Source: JAAUQA01 sp036351435
GTDB lineage: Bacteria; Pseudomonadota; Gammaproteobacteria; Competibacterales; Competibacteraceae
Reading direction: 5' to 3'
NCBI GenBank assembly: GCA_036351435.1
Contig: JAZBPA010000354.1
Span: 1-18,293, forward strand
DNA: 18,293 bases
Positions within the stretch are counted from its first letter, which is position 1; every line of letters starts with the position of its first letter. The translations under genes and the position numbers were made by a program. The notes below the pieces were generated by a model, which was not told the origin of the DNA, did no database searches, and saw only the letters and a program-made list of their open reading frames with translations. This document shows, one piece after another, positions 1 to 7,109 of this stretch.

Positions 1-39
1 CAGCAATTCCCGGTCAGCACTTAACTGATTGTTTTGCAT
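1..39 (-). CDS. Possible 5' end of a gene leaving the left edge
   Basis: An ATG on the minus strand at 39-37 opens a frame of 13 codons (MQNNQLSADRELL) that runs off the window. A GGAAA stretch lies about six bases upstream and could act as a ribosome binding site, and an AT-rich interval with a TATAAT-like hexamer (76-71) lies just before it. The fragment is too short to assign a family. It could be a real gene start or chance. Confidence 0.3.
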   Translation of the reverse strand, partial: MQNNQLSADRELL

Positions 40-190
40 AATGTTTCCATCACAACTCTTCGTAACATAAATTATATAAAATTCAAAAACTTATTTGGTT
101 TTCGGTGAAAAAGCTCGGCAAAATTTCAATAAGTTCATAATTGTTAAAGAAAAATATTCGCGAAAAGTTCTGCAAGAATATCTTTGTATT
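40..190. other. AT-rich non-coding interval
   Basis: Hand counting gives about 26% G+C over 61-180, far below the roughly balanced composition of the neighbouring genes. No convincing coding frame is visible. It contains a TATAAT hexamer on the minus strand (76-71) and a short imperfect palindrome, TTCTGCAAGAA (near 168-178), within AATATTC...GAATAT arms. The likely role is a promoter or operator for the gene leaving the left edge. No -35 match at proper spacing was found, so this is inference. Confidence 0.4.
71..76 (-). promoter_or_regulatory. Candidate -10 hexamer (TATAAT)
   Basis: The minus strand reads TATAAT exactly, about 31 bases before the ATG at 39, a plausible distance for a short leader. 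There is no recognisable TTGACA-like -35 element 16-18 bases upstream. In such AT-rich DNA a chance match is quite possible. Confidence 0.25.
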
Positions 191-334
191 TCATTGGGTT
201 AACCTATCTCCGGGAAGTGCTGGGGCGGTGACGTCGTAAGCATACAGACTACCCTGCGTCCGGCCCAGTAAATCGTCGTTGAGCTGCTCCGGCCCAATCC
301 CCGCGCCAATTGACGTGCCAAAGGGTATCGCCAT
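191..334 (-). CDS. Candidate small ORF of 47 residues
   Basis: The frame opens with ATG at 334, is bounded by an in-frame TGA four codons upstream, and closes with TGA at 193-191. A good AGGAG motif lies five bases before the ATG. The product starts MAIPFGTSIGAGIG, is glycine-rich at the N-terminus, and has an acidic middle (EQLNDD) and a tyrosine-containing segment (GSLYAYDV). It has no signal peptide, membrane helix or cysteine. It lies 123 bases downstream of the 2OG-Fe(II) oxygenase stop on the same strand, so it could be the last gene of that train. I do not recognise it. It could also be a gene remnant or a spurious frame. Confidence 0.35.
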   Translation of the reverse strand: MAIPFGTSIGAGIGPEQLNDDLLGRTQGSLYAYDVTAPALPGDRLTQ

Positions 335-351
335 GCGCGCTCCTCACGCGC
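335..351 (-). promoter_or_regulatory. Hairpin with the ribosome binding site of the small ORF in its loop
   Basis: On the minus strand GCGCG and CGCGC (5 G-C pairs) enclose a seven-base loop, TGAGGAG, which carries the Shine-Dalgarno sequence of the ORF starting at 334. The 3' arm touches the ATG, so the structure could modulate initiation. The fold is read directly from the sequence; a regulatory role is inference. Confidence 0.3.
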
Positions 352-457
352 CAAAAGCCGCTACCTTACCAGAGCAAAGTACCGTGCCCTCACGAACTGT
401 TCAGCAGCTCCCAAATCTATCAAGCTAATTAAGGGTGCGGAATTTGGGTTTAACCGG

Positions 458-1150
458 TCACAGCATAATGACGTTAAAAGCGATGGTAATTCGCTCGCCC
501 GGTCCGAAATAGGGATGAACTTGATGCTGTAACCAGCCGGGAAAAATCACCATCTGACCCGGAACCGGATTGACGAGAAAGCGACCGTAGAGGTTGGTGA
601 AATCGGAGTAGTTCAGACTGGCTCCGGGACGAGGATCAATCAATTCCAGCTTACCGCTAAACGAATGGTTGGCTTCGGGTTGGGGGTTGCCGTTAACATA
701 GTAAACCCCTGACCAGAATGCATTTGGATGACTGTGCAGACTGTTGTACTGGCCGTGACGCAAAATATTGGCCCAACCTTCCAAGCGAAATGTACTGTCG
801 GCTGGTTCCTCCGGGTTGCGGGCGACCGCTCGGCAGAGCGCCTGCACATAGGTTTGTAAGCGGTCACGCAATTCGCGAACGCAATCACTATCCCACTCGA
901 AGAGATCGGTTGAAGAATGCCAGCCGCCCACATTGCTGCGGCTGACCCCTGAATGGGATTGTTCACGTTGCAGGATGAGTTGCTGCAGCGTTTTGTTGAG
1001 CGCATCCGCGTCGGGGAACCGATAGTTCGTAATCGGTGTTGCGAAAATGGGCACGATGGTCTTCCGTATGGCGGAGATCGTGTCATGTATTTCCCGTTTT
1101 GAATTGCCCAAAATGGTTTCCCGTACTATTTGCCAGAGAGCATGTGCCAC
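458..1150 (-). CDS. 2OG-Fe(II) oxygenase family protein (PF13759/TIGR02466-like), copy 1
   Basis: The product resembles the putative 2OG-Fe(II) oxygenases of TIGR02466, double-stranded beta-helix enzymes expected to use Fe(II), 2-oxoglutarate and O2 to hydroxylate a substrate that is not known. Numbered from the first codon, the likely iron ligands are in LHSHPNAFWSGVYYV (H139, H141) and FPGWLQHQVHP (H209). R220 in GERITIAFN would bind the 2-oxoglutarate carboxylate. The protein appears cytoplasmic. The listed GTG start (230 aa) overlaps the upstream gene by 25 bases and has no clear Shine-Dalgarno. A TTG at 1111, or a GTG at 1054 preceded by GGAAGA, would remove an unusual 30-residue extension and begin near the expected IFATPI segment, so the start is uncertain. 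It is the last clear gene of the minus-strand train, and a paralog sits at the end of the plus-strand train. Confidence 0.85.
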   Translation of the reverse strand: MAHALWQIVRETILGNSKREIHDTISAIRKTIVPIFATPITNYRFPDADALNKTLQQLILQREQSHSGVSRSNVGGWHSSTDLFEWDSDCVRELRDRLQTYVQALCRAVARNPEEPADSTFRLEGWANILRHGQYNSLHSHPNAFWSGVYYVNGNPQPEANHSFSGKLELIDPRPGASLNYSDFTNLYGRFLVNPVPGQMVIFPGWLQHQVHPYFGPGERITIAFNVIML

Positions 1151-3762
1151 AACCGGTGAGCTTCTGGACGAGATGGCGCGGCTTGATCAAGCTCGACCAG
1201 CAACTGGCGAGCTGCGGCTGGATCGACTGGGTACAACTGTTCCGCCATCGTCAGTAACGGCAGATAGGCCGGCATAAAATCGCTGCTGATGCGGACCACT
1301 TCAAGCAGCGGCCCGCGTACTTGGGACAACATTGTGGGCATATCTTCTGAAGGTTCGATGCCGAGACCGGCGCTGAGGTAGGCATCACGAGCACGCCAAT
1401 AAGCATCCAGTTGTCGCTGGAACTCGACTTGTTCCGGGTTATTCGTAGGTGCAGCTGGACCCCTTCGGCTTTCTGCAAGCGCTTTTGCCAACTCAACCAC
1501 ACGTTCGCCATGACCTTGTTGCTGCCGATAGGCAAATCCGGGGGCTTGATAGGTTACTAAGGGATGATCATCGGTATTCAATGCCCCATCGCCCACATAC
1601 TTGGTAAGCCCAGCTTGATCGGCGAGGTGGCCACCGAACAGTGCCAAGTTGGAATTGAGTCGTAGCTCAACCAGCTGTTGTTGCAGGGTCCGAGAGAGAA
1701 CATGGTCTTGCAACCAGCTTGGCCCGTATTCGAGCGGCTCTAACGAACCGATTAGGCCAACAATCGGCTGCTGCAGGCTGAAATGCGGCAGTACAACCTG
1801 AATATAGGGAAAGCGATCTGCGAAAGTCCGGGCGATCAATTTGAAGGTTCCCAGATCCATCTGAAACAGCGGTAACCACTGGCAAAACAAACCACCTGGA
1901 GACAAACGCTGCTTGATGGCTTCGAAGTGCTCGCGGGTGTATAGCGAACCCGCTCCATCCCGCGACGGGTGGAATAAATCGGCGACGATGACATCGAACT
2001 GCCGTTGGCTGGAAACCACGAAGCGCCTGGCATCAGATGCCAATAATCGGGGTTCGATGGACCAATCGTTTTGCTCAATAGCGGTACCGAAGTGATGCAT
2101 CATGGTTAACACTTCCGGCACCAGCTCCACCGCTGTAACTTCCAGCTGAGGATGATACTGTGCGGCATTCAGGCTCATCCCCGTGCCGACGCCGAGGAAC
2201 AACGCACTGTGCGGCTCGCCATGTAAAAGCAACGGGATATGCGTCTGCCGGTGATCTGCAAAGGTGGACGATGTGCTGCCCATGGTGAAGTGGTTGTTCA
2301 CCTTGAGATAACGGATTCCGAAGGAATCGTTAACCACCGCCACTGCCGCCATTACCCCGTCACGATAATCCAATAACTCGCTGTTGGCCGGCAAACCCAC
2401 GAATCGTAGCGGTGGCATGAGGACCAGCGCCACTGAGACCAGAGCAGGACCAGCAACTAAGCGTACAGTGCGCCGATTCCATTCCGGCAACAGGGCCAAA
2501 TAAGCTAATGAAACCAGAAGCAGGGCTGATTTTGCGCCGATTATCGGTAGCAACAGCACACCGGCTAACAATGGAGCGAAAGCCGCGCCTAAGGTATTTG
2601 CGGCAAGCGCTTGGCCAAGCCCGAACTTGGGAATCGCGCATTGGGCCAAGTGACTGAACAGTGCGCCCATGGCGATGGTCGGCAGCAAAAACACCATGAA
2701 TGCAAGTGCGACTTCTCCGGTCAGTGCGCTCACGGTGGAGTGGGAAAACAGTTGAATAATCCCTTCGTAGAAAGCATCTGCCAGCCACAACGTCATTAAA
2801 CCCAGCAACGCAGCACCAACCGTGGCGACCAGCAGCGTCGGCAAGAGTTGTTGTGCATCTCTGTGCGCTAGCCAACGCTGATAACAGGCTGCTCCAATGG
2901 CGACTCCCAGCAGATAAATACTCAGTATGACGGCGAAAGTGAATACCGTATCTTCCAGTACCTGGCTCAACACGCGAATCACTAGGACCTCGTAACTCAA
3001 GCCCAGCAAACCGGTGATAAACAAGATCATTAATAATCGACGATCCCGTTCGGTATTTGGTTTCGTTGCGGCAATCTCGACCGCAGCGCGTTGTTGCGCC
3101 GTTCCTCGAATTAACCGCAAAATGCCGATCGCACAAGCCAGATTCACCATCGCGCAAACCCACAGAGTCAGCGAATAACCGAGTGCTGGGGCCAGCACAA
3201 ATGTCGTGAGAACAGTACCCGTCACCGCGCCGAAGGTATTGGCGGCATAAACGCTACCCACGTGGTTACCGATGCCGAACAGGTGTCCATAAACCCGTTC
3301 CAATGCGGGTAAGGTTGCACCCATCGCCGCCGTTGCAGGTAGCAAAAGCGCCAATGTCGCGCTAAAAGCAATGCCCCAATGCGCTAGCGGCGTTGGTTGC
3401 TCGCCGATCCAGCGCGGAACCGCTTCGTTAAAAATCGGGATAAGCCAGACTAACGTTATCGCCCAGAGGCCGATGATGAGCTCCAGAATTGCATACCAAC
3501 GTGCTGGATTTGCCGTACGGCGTAAGCTACTGCCCAAGGCAAACGCACCTAGGGCTAGGCCCCCGAAAAATGCGGCGAGCACAGCCAGGACGGCGCTGAA
3601 TTCGTGACCAAGTGAAACGGCCAACAGACGGGTCCAAACGATCTCATAACCGAGTCCCGCGAACCCGGATGCCATAACGATCAGATGGATTAATGGACTT
3701 GGCGCGGTACGTGATGTCTCGGTGACCGGCCGGGAAAAAGCGGGAATTGCCTCCTTGCTCAT
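1126..3762 (-). CDS. Fused membrane transporter-like/spermidine synthase-like protein
   Basis: This 878-residue protein has an N-terminal half (about residues 25-480) of many hydrophobic helices, beginning LIHLIVMASGFAGLGYEIVWTR, followed by a soluble spermidine synthase-like Rossmann domain. The SAM-binding loop is ALFLGVGTGMSLN (Met at about 529), then VTAVELVPE for the ribose-binding acidic residue. FDVIVADLFHPSRDG carries the aspartate equivalent to the catalytic base of polyamine aminopropyltransferases. The glycine loop departs from the usual GGGDGG, so the reaction may be aminopropyl transfer, methylation or something else. A 150-residue helical tail ends the protein. The ATG at 3762, four bases after the upstream HupE-like stop, is preferred over an upstream frame extension. 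It lacks a clear Shine-Dalgarno and probably depends on coupling, and an AAGGAGG lies inside codons 3-5. Such fusions are widespread and mostly uncharacterised. Confidence 0.85.
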   Translation of the reverse strand: MSKEAIPAFSRPVTETSRTAPSPLIHLIVMASGFAGLGYEIVWTRLLAVSLGHEFSAVLAVLAAFFGGLALGAFALGSSLRRTANPARWYAILELIIGLWAITLVWLIPIFNEAVPRWIGEQPTPLAHWGIAFSATLALLLPATAAMGATLPALERVYGHLFGIGNHVGSVYAANTFGAVTGTVLTTFVLAPALGYSLTLWVCAMVNLACAIGILRLIRGTAQQRAAVEIAATKPNTERDRRLLMILFITGLLGLSYEVLVIRVLSQVLEDTVFTFAVILSIYLLGVAIGAACYQRWLAHRDAQQLLPTLLVATVGAALLGLMTLWLADAFYEGIIQLFSHSTVSALTGEVALAFMVFLLPTIAMGALFSHLAQCAIPKFGLGQALAANTLGAAFAPLLAGVLLLPIIGAKSALLLVSLAYLALLPEWNRRTVRLVAGPALVSVALVLMPPLRFVGLPANSELLDYRDGVMAAVAVVNDSFGIRYLKVNNHFTMGSTSSTFADHRQTHIPLLLHGEPHSALFLGVGTGMSLNAAQYHPQLEVTAVELVPEVLTMMHHFGTAIEQNDWSIEPRLLASDARRFVVSSQRQFDVIVADLFHPSRDGAGSLYTREHFEAIKQRLSPGGLFCQWLPLFQMDLGTFKLIARTFADRFPYIQVVLPHFSLQQPIVGLIGSLEPLEYGPSWLQDHVLSRTLQQQLVELRLNSNLALFGGHLADQAGLTKYVGDGALNTDDHPLVTYQAPGFAYRQQQGHGERVVELAKALAESRRGPAAPTNNPEQVEFQRQLDAYWRARDAYLSAGLGIEPSEDMPTMLSQVRGPLLEVVRISSDFMPAYLPLLTMAEQLYPVDPAAARQLLVELDQAAPSRPEAHRLWHMLSGK

Positions 3763-3766
3763 AACG

Positions 3767-4363
3767 CTAGGGGCGGGTGAACCATAGACCAGCGTACATG
3801 ACCCCGGCAGCGGCAATCCAACTACCTGCGGCACGCACGACGATGACTCGCCAGCCTTGGTCCGAGACCAATGCTTGAGTCGATGCGGAAACGAGGGTAA
3901 TCAGTACATAGGCGGTCAGTCCTACGCCCAGCCCATACAATAGCCAATCGAAACCATTAAGTTCTGGCGCTGCATTGGCATAACCATGGGTGAGACCGAA
4001 CAGTCCAACCAGCGACAAAAACGATGCCTTGCTCAGCTCCCATTTAAGCGCCAACAATAAACCGATAACGATGAACGAGGCGATGTTTAGTGCTTGAACA
4101 AACGTCGGTACCGGCAACCCATCGGCAAATGCAAGACCGGTTAACACGGCCAACGGAAAAACCAGCAGTGCCCAACGTGCTGTAGTAATATTCTGGGTAC
4201 CACCGAGCAGGCCAAGCGCCAGCCAGGGAACCAGATGCAGCAAGCTGGTCAGTGGATGCAAGATGCCACTGTACAGCTCACCGAATCGGGTAGATACCAA
4301 ATGCGCCGTTGCTTGATTCGGCAATAGGCAAAGCAAAACCGCTAGCAGCAGCCACTTGCGCAT
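3767..4363 (-). CDS. Degenerate HupE/UreJ family membrane protein
   Basis: The 198-residue product has a signal peptide (MRKWLLLAVLLCLLPNQATA, cleavage likely before H21) and about six membrane helices with the HupE/UreJ layout. It has lost residues of the two family metal motifs. HPxxGxDHxxxM reads HPLTSLLHLVPW (the Asp position is L42), and FAxxHGxAHG reads LFGLTHGYANA (two His replaced by Y128 and N130). H36, H43 and H126 remain. HupE proteins are nickel or cobalt permeases, so this copy may be an accessory subunit or have lost transport. The ATG at 4363 gives a proper signal peptide and follows the upstream HupE stop by five bases; the frame extends upstream but would add a 44-residue arginine-rich leader. 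It leads into the spermidine-synthase-like gene four bases downstream. Confidence 0.8.
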   Translation of the reverse strand: MRKWLLLAVLLCLLPNQATAHLVSTRFGELYSGILHPLTSLLHLVPWLALGLLGGTQNITTARWALLVFPLAVLTGLAFADGLPVPTFVQALNIASFIVIGLLLALKWELSKASFLSLVGLFGLTHGYANAAPELNGFDWLLYGLGVGLTAYVLITLVSASTQALVSDQGWRVIVVRAAGSWIAAAGVMYAGLWFTRP

Positions 4364-4368
4364 TTGAA

Positions 4369-4983
4369 TTAGGACGCGGCGAAAAGATTGAGGCCGGTAA
4401 AATACACGCCGACTGCCGCGATACCGGCTCCGGAAAAGCGCACCACCCAGGTGCCCATGGGCCAGGCAACCAGTATTCCCAGCAGAATCCCGCACAGGTG
4501 CAACAGGCCAGTGGAGACCACAAAACCAACAGCATAAGCTAAAGGATTAGCTGCTTCCGGCAATTCGGTGCCGTGTGCATGTCCGTGCCAGATTGCAAAA
4601 AATGCAACCAGCACTCCCGCGACCCACAGCGGGGGACGCAGCGCCATAGCCACCATCAGCCCAAGTACCAGGGCCGAGATTGAGATGCCGACCTCAATCA
4701 ACGGCAGCGGCAAGCCGACAACCCCCAGCAAGCCACCAAAAGCCATAACGACGGGAAACGTGATAGGCAATACCCAAATGGCTGGTCGGCCCAATTGCGC
4801 ACCCCATAAGCCCACGGCGACCATCGCCACTAGATGATCCAGCCCGAAAATCGGATGGAGAAACCCGCTGATTAGACCGCCAGCGACGCCGACTTCCGCA
4901 TGAGCATAGGCATTAGTCACGACAACCATCAACAAGCAGGCCATCAGTAGACGAATAGCGGGAAGCTGTGGGTTATTTCTCAT
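4369..4983 (-). CDS. HupE/UreJ family metal permease
   Basis: The 204-residue inner-membrane protein has both signature motifs of the HupE/UreJ family: HPIFGLDHLVAM (H43, D49, H50) and FAIWHGHAHG (H133, H135, H137). A signal peptide ends near NAYA, so the mature protein would begin with H28, a typical HupE arrangement. Characterised members move Ni2+ or Co2+, often for hydrogenase or urease, but neither enzyme is encoded here and the metal cannot be told from sequence. The ATG at 4983 overlaps the preceding stop as ATGA and has GAGGA as ribosome binding site; an upstream frame extension lacking a signal peptide was rejected. It is followed by a degenerate paralog. Confidence 0.88.
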   Translation of the reverse strand: MRNNPQLPAIRLLMACLLMVVVTNAYAHAEVGVAGGLISGFLHPIFGLDHLVAMVAVGLWGAQLGRPAIWVLPITFPVVMAFGGLLGVVGLPLPLIEVGISISALVLGLMVAMALRPPLWVAGVLVAFFAIWHGHAHGTELPEAANPLAYAVGFVVSTGLLHLCGILLGILVAWPMGTWVVRFSGAGIAAVGVYFTGLNLFAAS

Positions 4984-5963
4984 AGCACTGTCCTCGGTAT
5001 GATGATATTGGCCAGACGATTGATGAACCAGAAGCTCGCCACTGTGCCCATCGCGTAAACGCCGAAGGTTTCGGACCAGCGGGGCAACTCGGCTTGCAAC
5101 CGGCGATGCGACCACAACAGGGCCAGCACCAGCAATACGAAACACACTTGTCCGATCTCTACACCGACGTTAAAAAACAACAAGGCGGCTGGCACATTCT
5201 CGGGTGGCAGTCCGATATCCGTCAGTGCGCTAGCGAAACCGAAGCCATGCAATAAACCAAAGCCGAAAGCCACCGCCCAGGGATAACGACCTGTCCAGCT
5301 TGGTTCGCCGCGCCGTTCTTGTATCACTTCCACCGCCACGATCACGATGCTGAGTGCAATCGCGGCATTCACCGGTGCTTCCGGCACACCGACCCAGCCC
5401 AAAGTCGCAGCTGCCAACGTGATGCTGTGGGCTATGGTGAAGGCGGTAATTGTCTTAATGAGTGTGCTGACTTGGTTCACCAACAGCATCAACCCCAGCA
5501 CAAACAGCAGATGATCGATACCAAGCAGAATATGTTCGAACCCCAACGGCACATAAGAAGCAAATACTTGAGACAGTGGCAAACGCCCGTCCGGGGTCAA
5601 GACAACGCTGGGTTCAGCTCCGGTCAACGTAATACTTTGGGTTGATTGATTCAGGCGGGTAATTCGCACTACTACGGCCGAGTAACTCAACCCCAAGCGC
5701 TCGAAACTCAAGCGACCAAACAAGCCTGTTTCACCACATTCAAGCCGGGGCTCGTCATGCTGGCACTGTTCCGGATACACTGCGGTAGGCGGTTGCATAT
5801 TAGTCGATGACGAGTAAGTCCAATAGGTAAGGTAAATACCCGGTCGGGTCTCGCGGATTTCCAGCAGGGCAATCGGGGTTTCATGAGACAGGCACCATTG
5901 CGGTGCAAACAGCATAAACACCAGCGCGACGGCTGTGATCGGTCGCATATGTGACCGAATCAT
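4980..5963 (-). CDS. HupE/UreJ-2 family membrane protein with N-terminal extracytoplasmic domain
   Basis: The 327-residue protein starts with a signal peptide (residues 1-26, ending near WCLS), then has a periplasmic beta-rich domain of about 105 residues containing two cysteines (C67, C76) that could form a disulfide, then about seven membrane helices. The membrane part carries GFEHILLGIDHLLFVLG (H144, D150, H151), TAFTIAHSITL (H179), VAVEVI (E212), FGLLHGFGFA (H239) and NVGVEIGQ (E269), typical of HupE_UreJ_2. These polar residues in helices suggest metal or ion transport, but the substrate is unproven. The gene starts with an ATGA overlap on the PPIase gene and ends with an ATGA overlap on the next HupE gene, indicating translational coupling. 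Confidence 0.87.
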   Translation of the reverse strand: MIRSHMRPITAVALVFMLFAPQWCLSHETPIALLEIRETRPGIYLTYWTYSSSTNMQPPTAVYPEQCQHDEPRLECGETGLFGRLSFERLGLSYSAVVVRITRLNQSTQSITLTGAEPSVVLTPDGRLPLSQVFASYVPLGFEHILLGIDHLLFVLGLMLLVNQVSTLIKTITAFTIAHSITLAAATLGWVGVPEAPVNAAIALSIVIVAVEVIQERRGEPSWTGRYPWAVAFGFGLLHGFGFASALTDIGLPPENVPAALLFFNVGVEIGQVCFVLLVLALLWSHRRLQAELPRWSETFGVYAMGTVASFWFINRLANIIIPRTVL

Positions 5964-6826
5964 TCGCTACTTTCCATGGTTAACCGAACAGCCTCAATCT
6001 TTTGCGAATCCCATCCTTCAGGAGGGGTGCTCAGTTCAATACGAATATCATAACGCGCCGCGATTCCACGCAATGCTTCGGCCAGTTCGGCTTGCATGGT
6101 TTGCGCCTTCCAATCCTCACCCACTTTAGAGCGAATCTGGTCGAAATCCGCTGGCTTACCCGGATACCGCGCGGTAATTCGAGCCAGATGCCAACCGACC
6201 GGTGATTGAACAGGTACCCATTGACCATCGGGGCTGTTGATAAGCGCCGATGCGTCAGCTTTTCCAAGCAGTAATTCGATATTATTAGCGGGTCGTTTTT
6301 GGTAGCGACGGATTTCACTCTGCCATTCGCTCGAAGGCGGATTATTAGCTAATACAGCGGCTAGTTCAGTGGCTTGTGCAGACGCTTCCAAATCACCAAC
6401 TTTAAATTGTTCGAAGTCGTACACGTCGGGTTGATCGTAAACGGCGCGGTTTTTTTCAAACCAGGCGAGTAGTTTTTGCTCTGTCGGTGGGCTCACCACT
6501 ACGCGGTTAAATAACACGTTACGCAATTTTAGAATGAGACGCTGGCGGATCATCTCATCGCCTTTATCGAGTCCCATCAGGCGAGCTTCGCGATAAAGCA
6601 CCTCGTTTTGCGCCCACTTCACGGTTAGATCAGCCATTTCCTGCTCGCTAGGAGAGCGGCCCTGATTGTCTTCGTAAATGCCTGCAATTTCAGCGTATTT
6701 TGAGTCGTCTATCTGAATTTGGCGGGGATCATCCTGACTGCCGACAACGAGACGATCTAAGAAGAAAACAACTATCCCAAGTAATAAAAACTGAATTAGC
6801 GGTTGCTTGATTAGATACAAATGCAT
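5960..6826 (-). CDS. Membrane-anchored parvulin-like peptidylprolyl isomerase (PpiC/SurA-like)
   Basis: The 288-residue protein has one N-terminal membrane helix (about residues 10-29) without a clear cleavage site, so the rest should be anchored in the periplasm. A helical SurA/PpiD-like chaperone segment follows (residues 45-115, with WAQNEVLYREARLMGLD). A reduced rotamase region contains SPVGWHLARI and FDQIRSKVGEDW, which match the end of PpiC-type domains. The catalytic fold looks shortened, so it may be mainly a chaperone. It is the first gene of the minus-strand train, about 24 bases after a predicted transcription start, with no obvious Shine-Dalgarno. Its position suggests that it folds the membrane or exported partners encoded beside it. 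Confidence 0.82.
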   Translation of the reverse strand: MHLYLIKQPLIQFLLLGIVVFFLDRLVVGSQDDPRQIQIDDSKYAEIAGIYEDNQGRSPSEQEMADLTVKWAQNEVLYREARLMGLDKGDEMIRQRLILKLRNVLFNRVVVSPPTEQKLLAWFEKNRAVYDQPDVYDFEQFKVGDLEASAQATELAAVLANNPPSSEWQSEIRRYQKRPANNIELLLGKADASALINSPDGQWVPVQSPVGWHLARITARYPGKPADFDQIRSKVGEDWKAQTMQAELAEALRGIAARYDIRIELSTPPEGWDSQKIEAVRLTMESSE

Positions 6827-6856
6827 AAAGAAAAAGCTGGTGGAATATTGCTAAAG

Positions 6857-6885
6857 ATTATCAGTTAAGCAGCGGAGTGTGACAA
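6857..6885 (-). promoter_or_regulatory. Sigma70-type promoter of the PPIase-HupE train
   Basis: The minus strand shows -35 TTGTCA (6885-6880), a 17-base spacer and -10 GATAAT (6862-6857), each matching five of six consensus positions. Transcription would begin near 6850 and give a leader of about 24 bases before the ATG at 6826. The -35 element is shared with a Pho-box-like repeat. Confidence 0.6.
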
Positions 6886-6896
6886 AAAGATGACAA
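6879..6896 (-). promoter_or_regulatory. Pho-box-like direct repeat
   Basis: On the minus strand TTGTCAT and TTGTCAC are separated by four T/C-rich bases (CTTT). This is the 7-4-7 architecture of a PhoB half-site pair, with repeats differing from CTGTCAT by one and two bases. The second repeat supplies the -35 hexamer of the promoter, as in Pho promoters. Control by phosphate starvation is inferred from the motif only. The site sits between divergent trains, but no matching repeat oriented toward the plus-strand gene was seen. Confidence 0.45.
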
Positions 6897-7109
6897 TCAT
6901 CAACACACACCCGCTAAAAACAAACCAGCTGTAACCGTAATGCAATAATTTTGCGCCTTCTTTGTAATTAATACTCCCTAAATTAGTGCTCTGACTTAAA
7001 ACCCTACCACCAACAAGTATCAAGCGGCAGAGATCGGCTATCCCAAATACATTTATTTGCTGGAGTTCTCGTGTCTCGCTACTTATTCCAATGCTTAGGA
7101 GAAAAATTT

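Noticed and set aside
333..428. 31-codon plus-strand frame overlapping the small minus-strand ORF
   Set aside because: No ribosome binding site; composition is low in structure-forming residues and it opposes the direction of the neighbouring genes.
2360..3163. 267-codon open frame on the minus strand within the SpeE-like fusion
   Set aside because: It is a shadow frame with arginine/cysteine-rich, low-complexity composition and no recognisable domain; the fusion protein frame explains the region.
4364..4495. 44-residue N-terminal extension of the degenerate HupE frame
   Set aside because: It overlaps the upstream HupE gene, is arginine-rich, and precedes a complete signal peptide beginning at 4363.
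4984..5145. 54-residue N-terminal extension of the canonical HupE frame
   Set aside because: It lies inside the UreJ_2 gene, and the ATG at 4983 has both an ATGA overlap and a GAGGA ribosome binding site.
7071..7109. GTG start 13 codons upstream for the DUF3604 gene
   Set aside because: The ATG at 7110 has AGGAG at proper spacing and opens directly into a signal peptide; the extension would bury the signal peptide.
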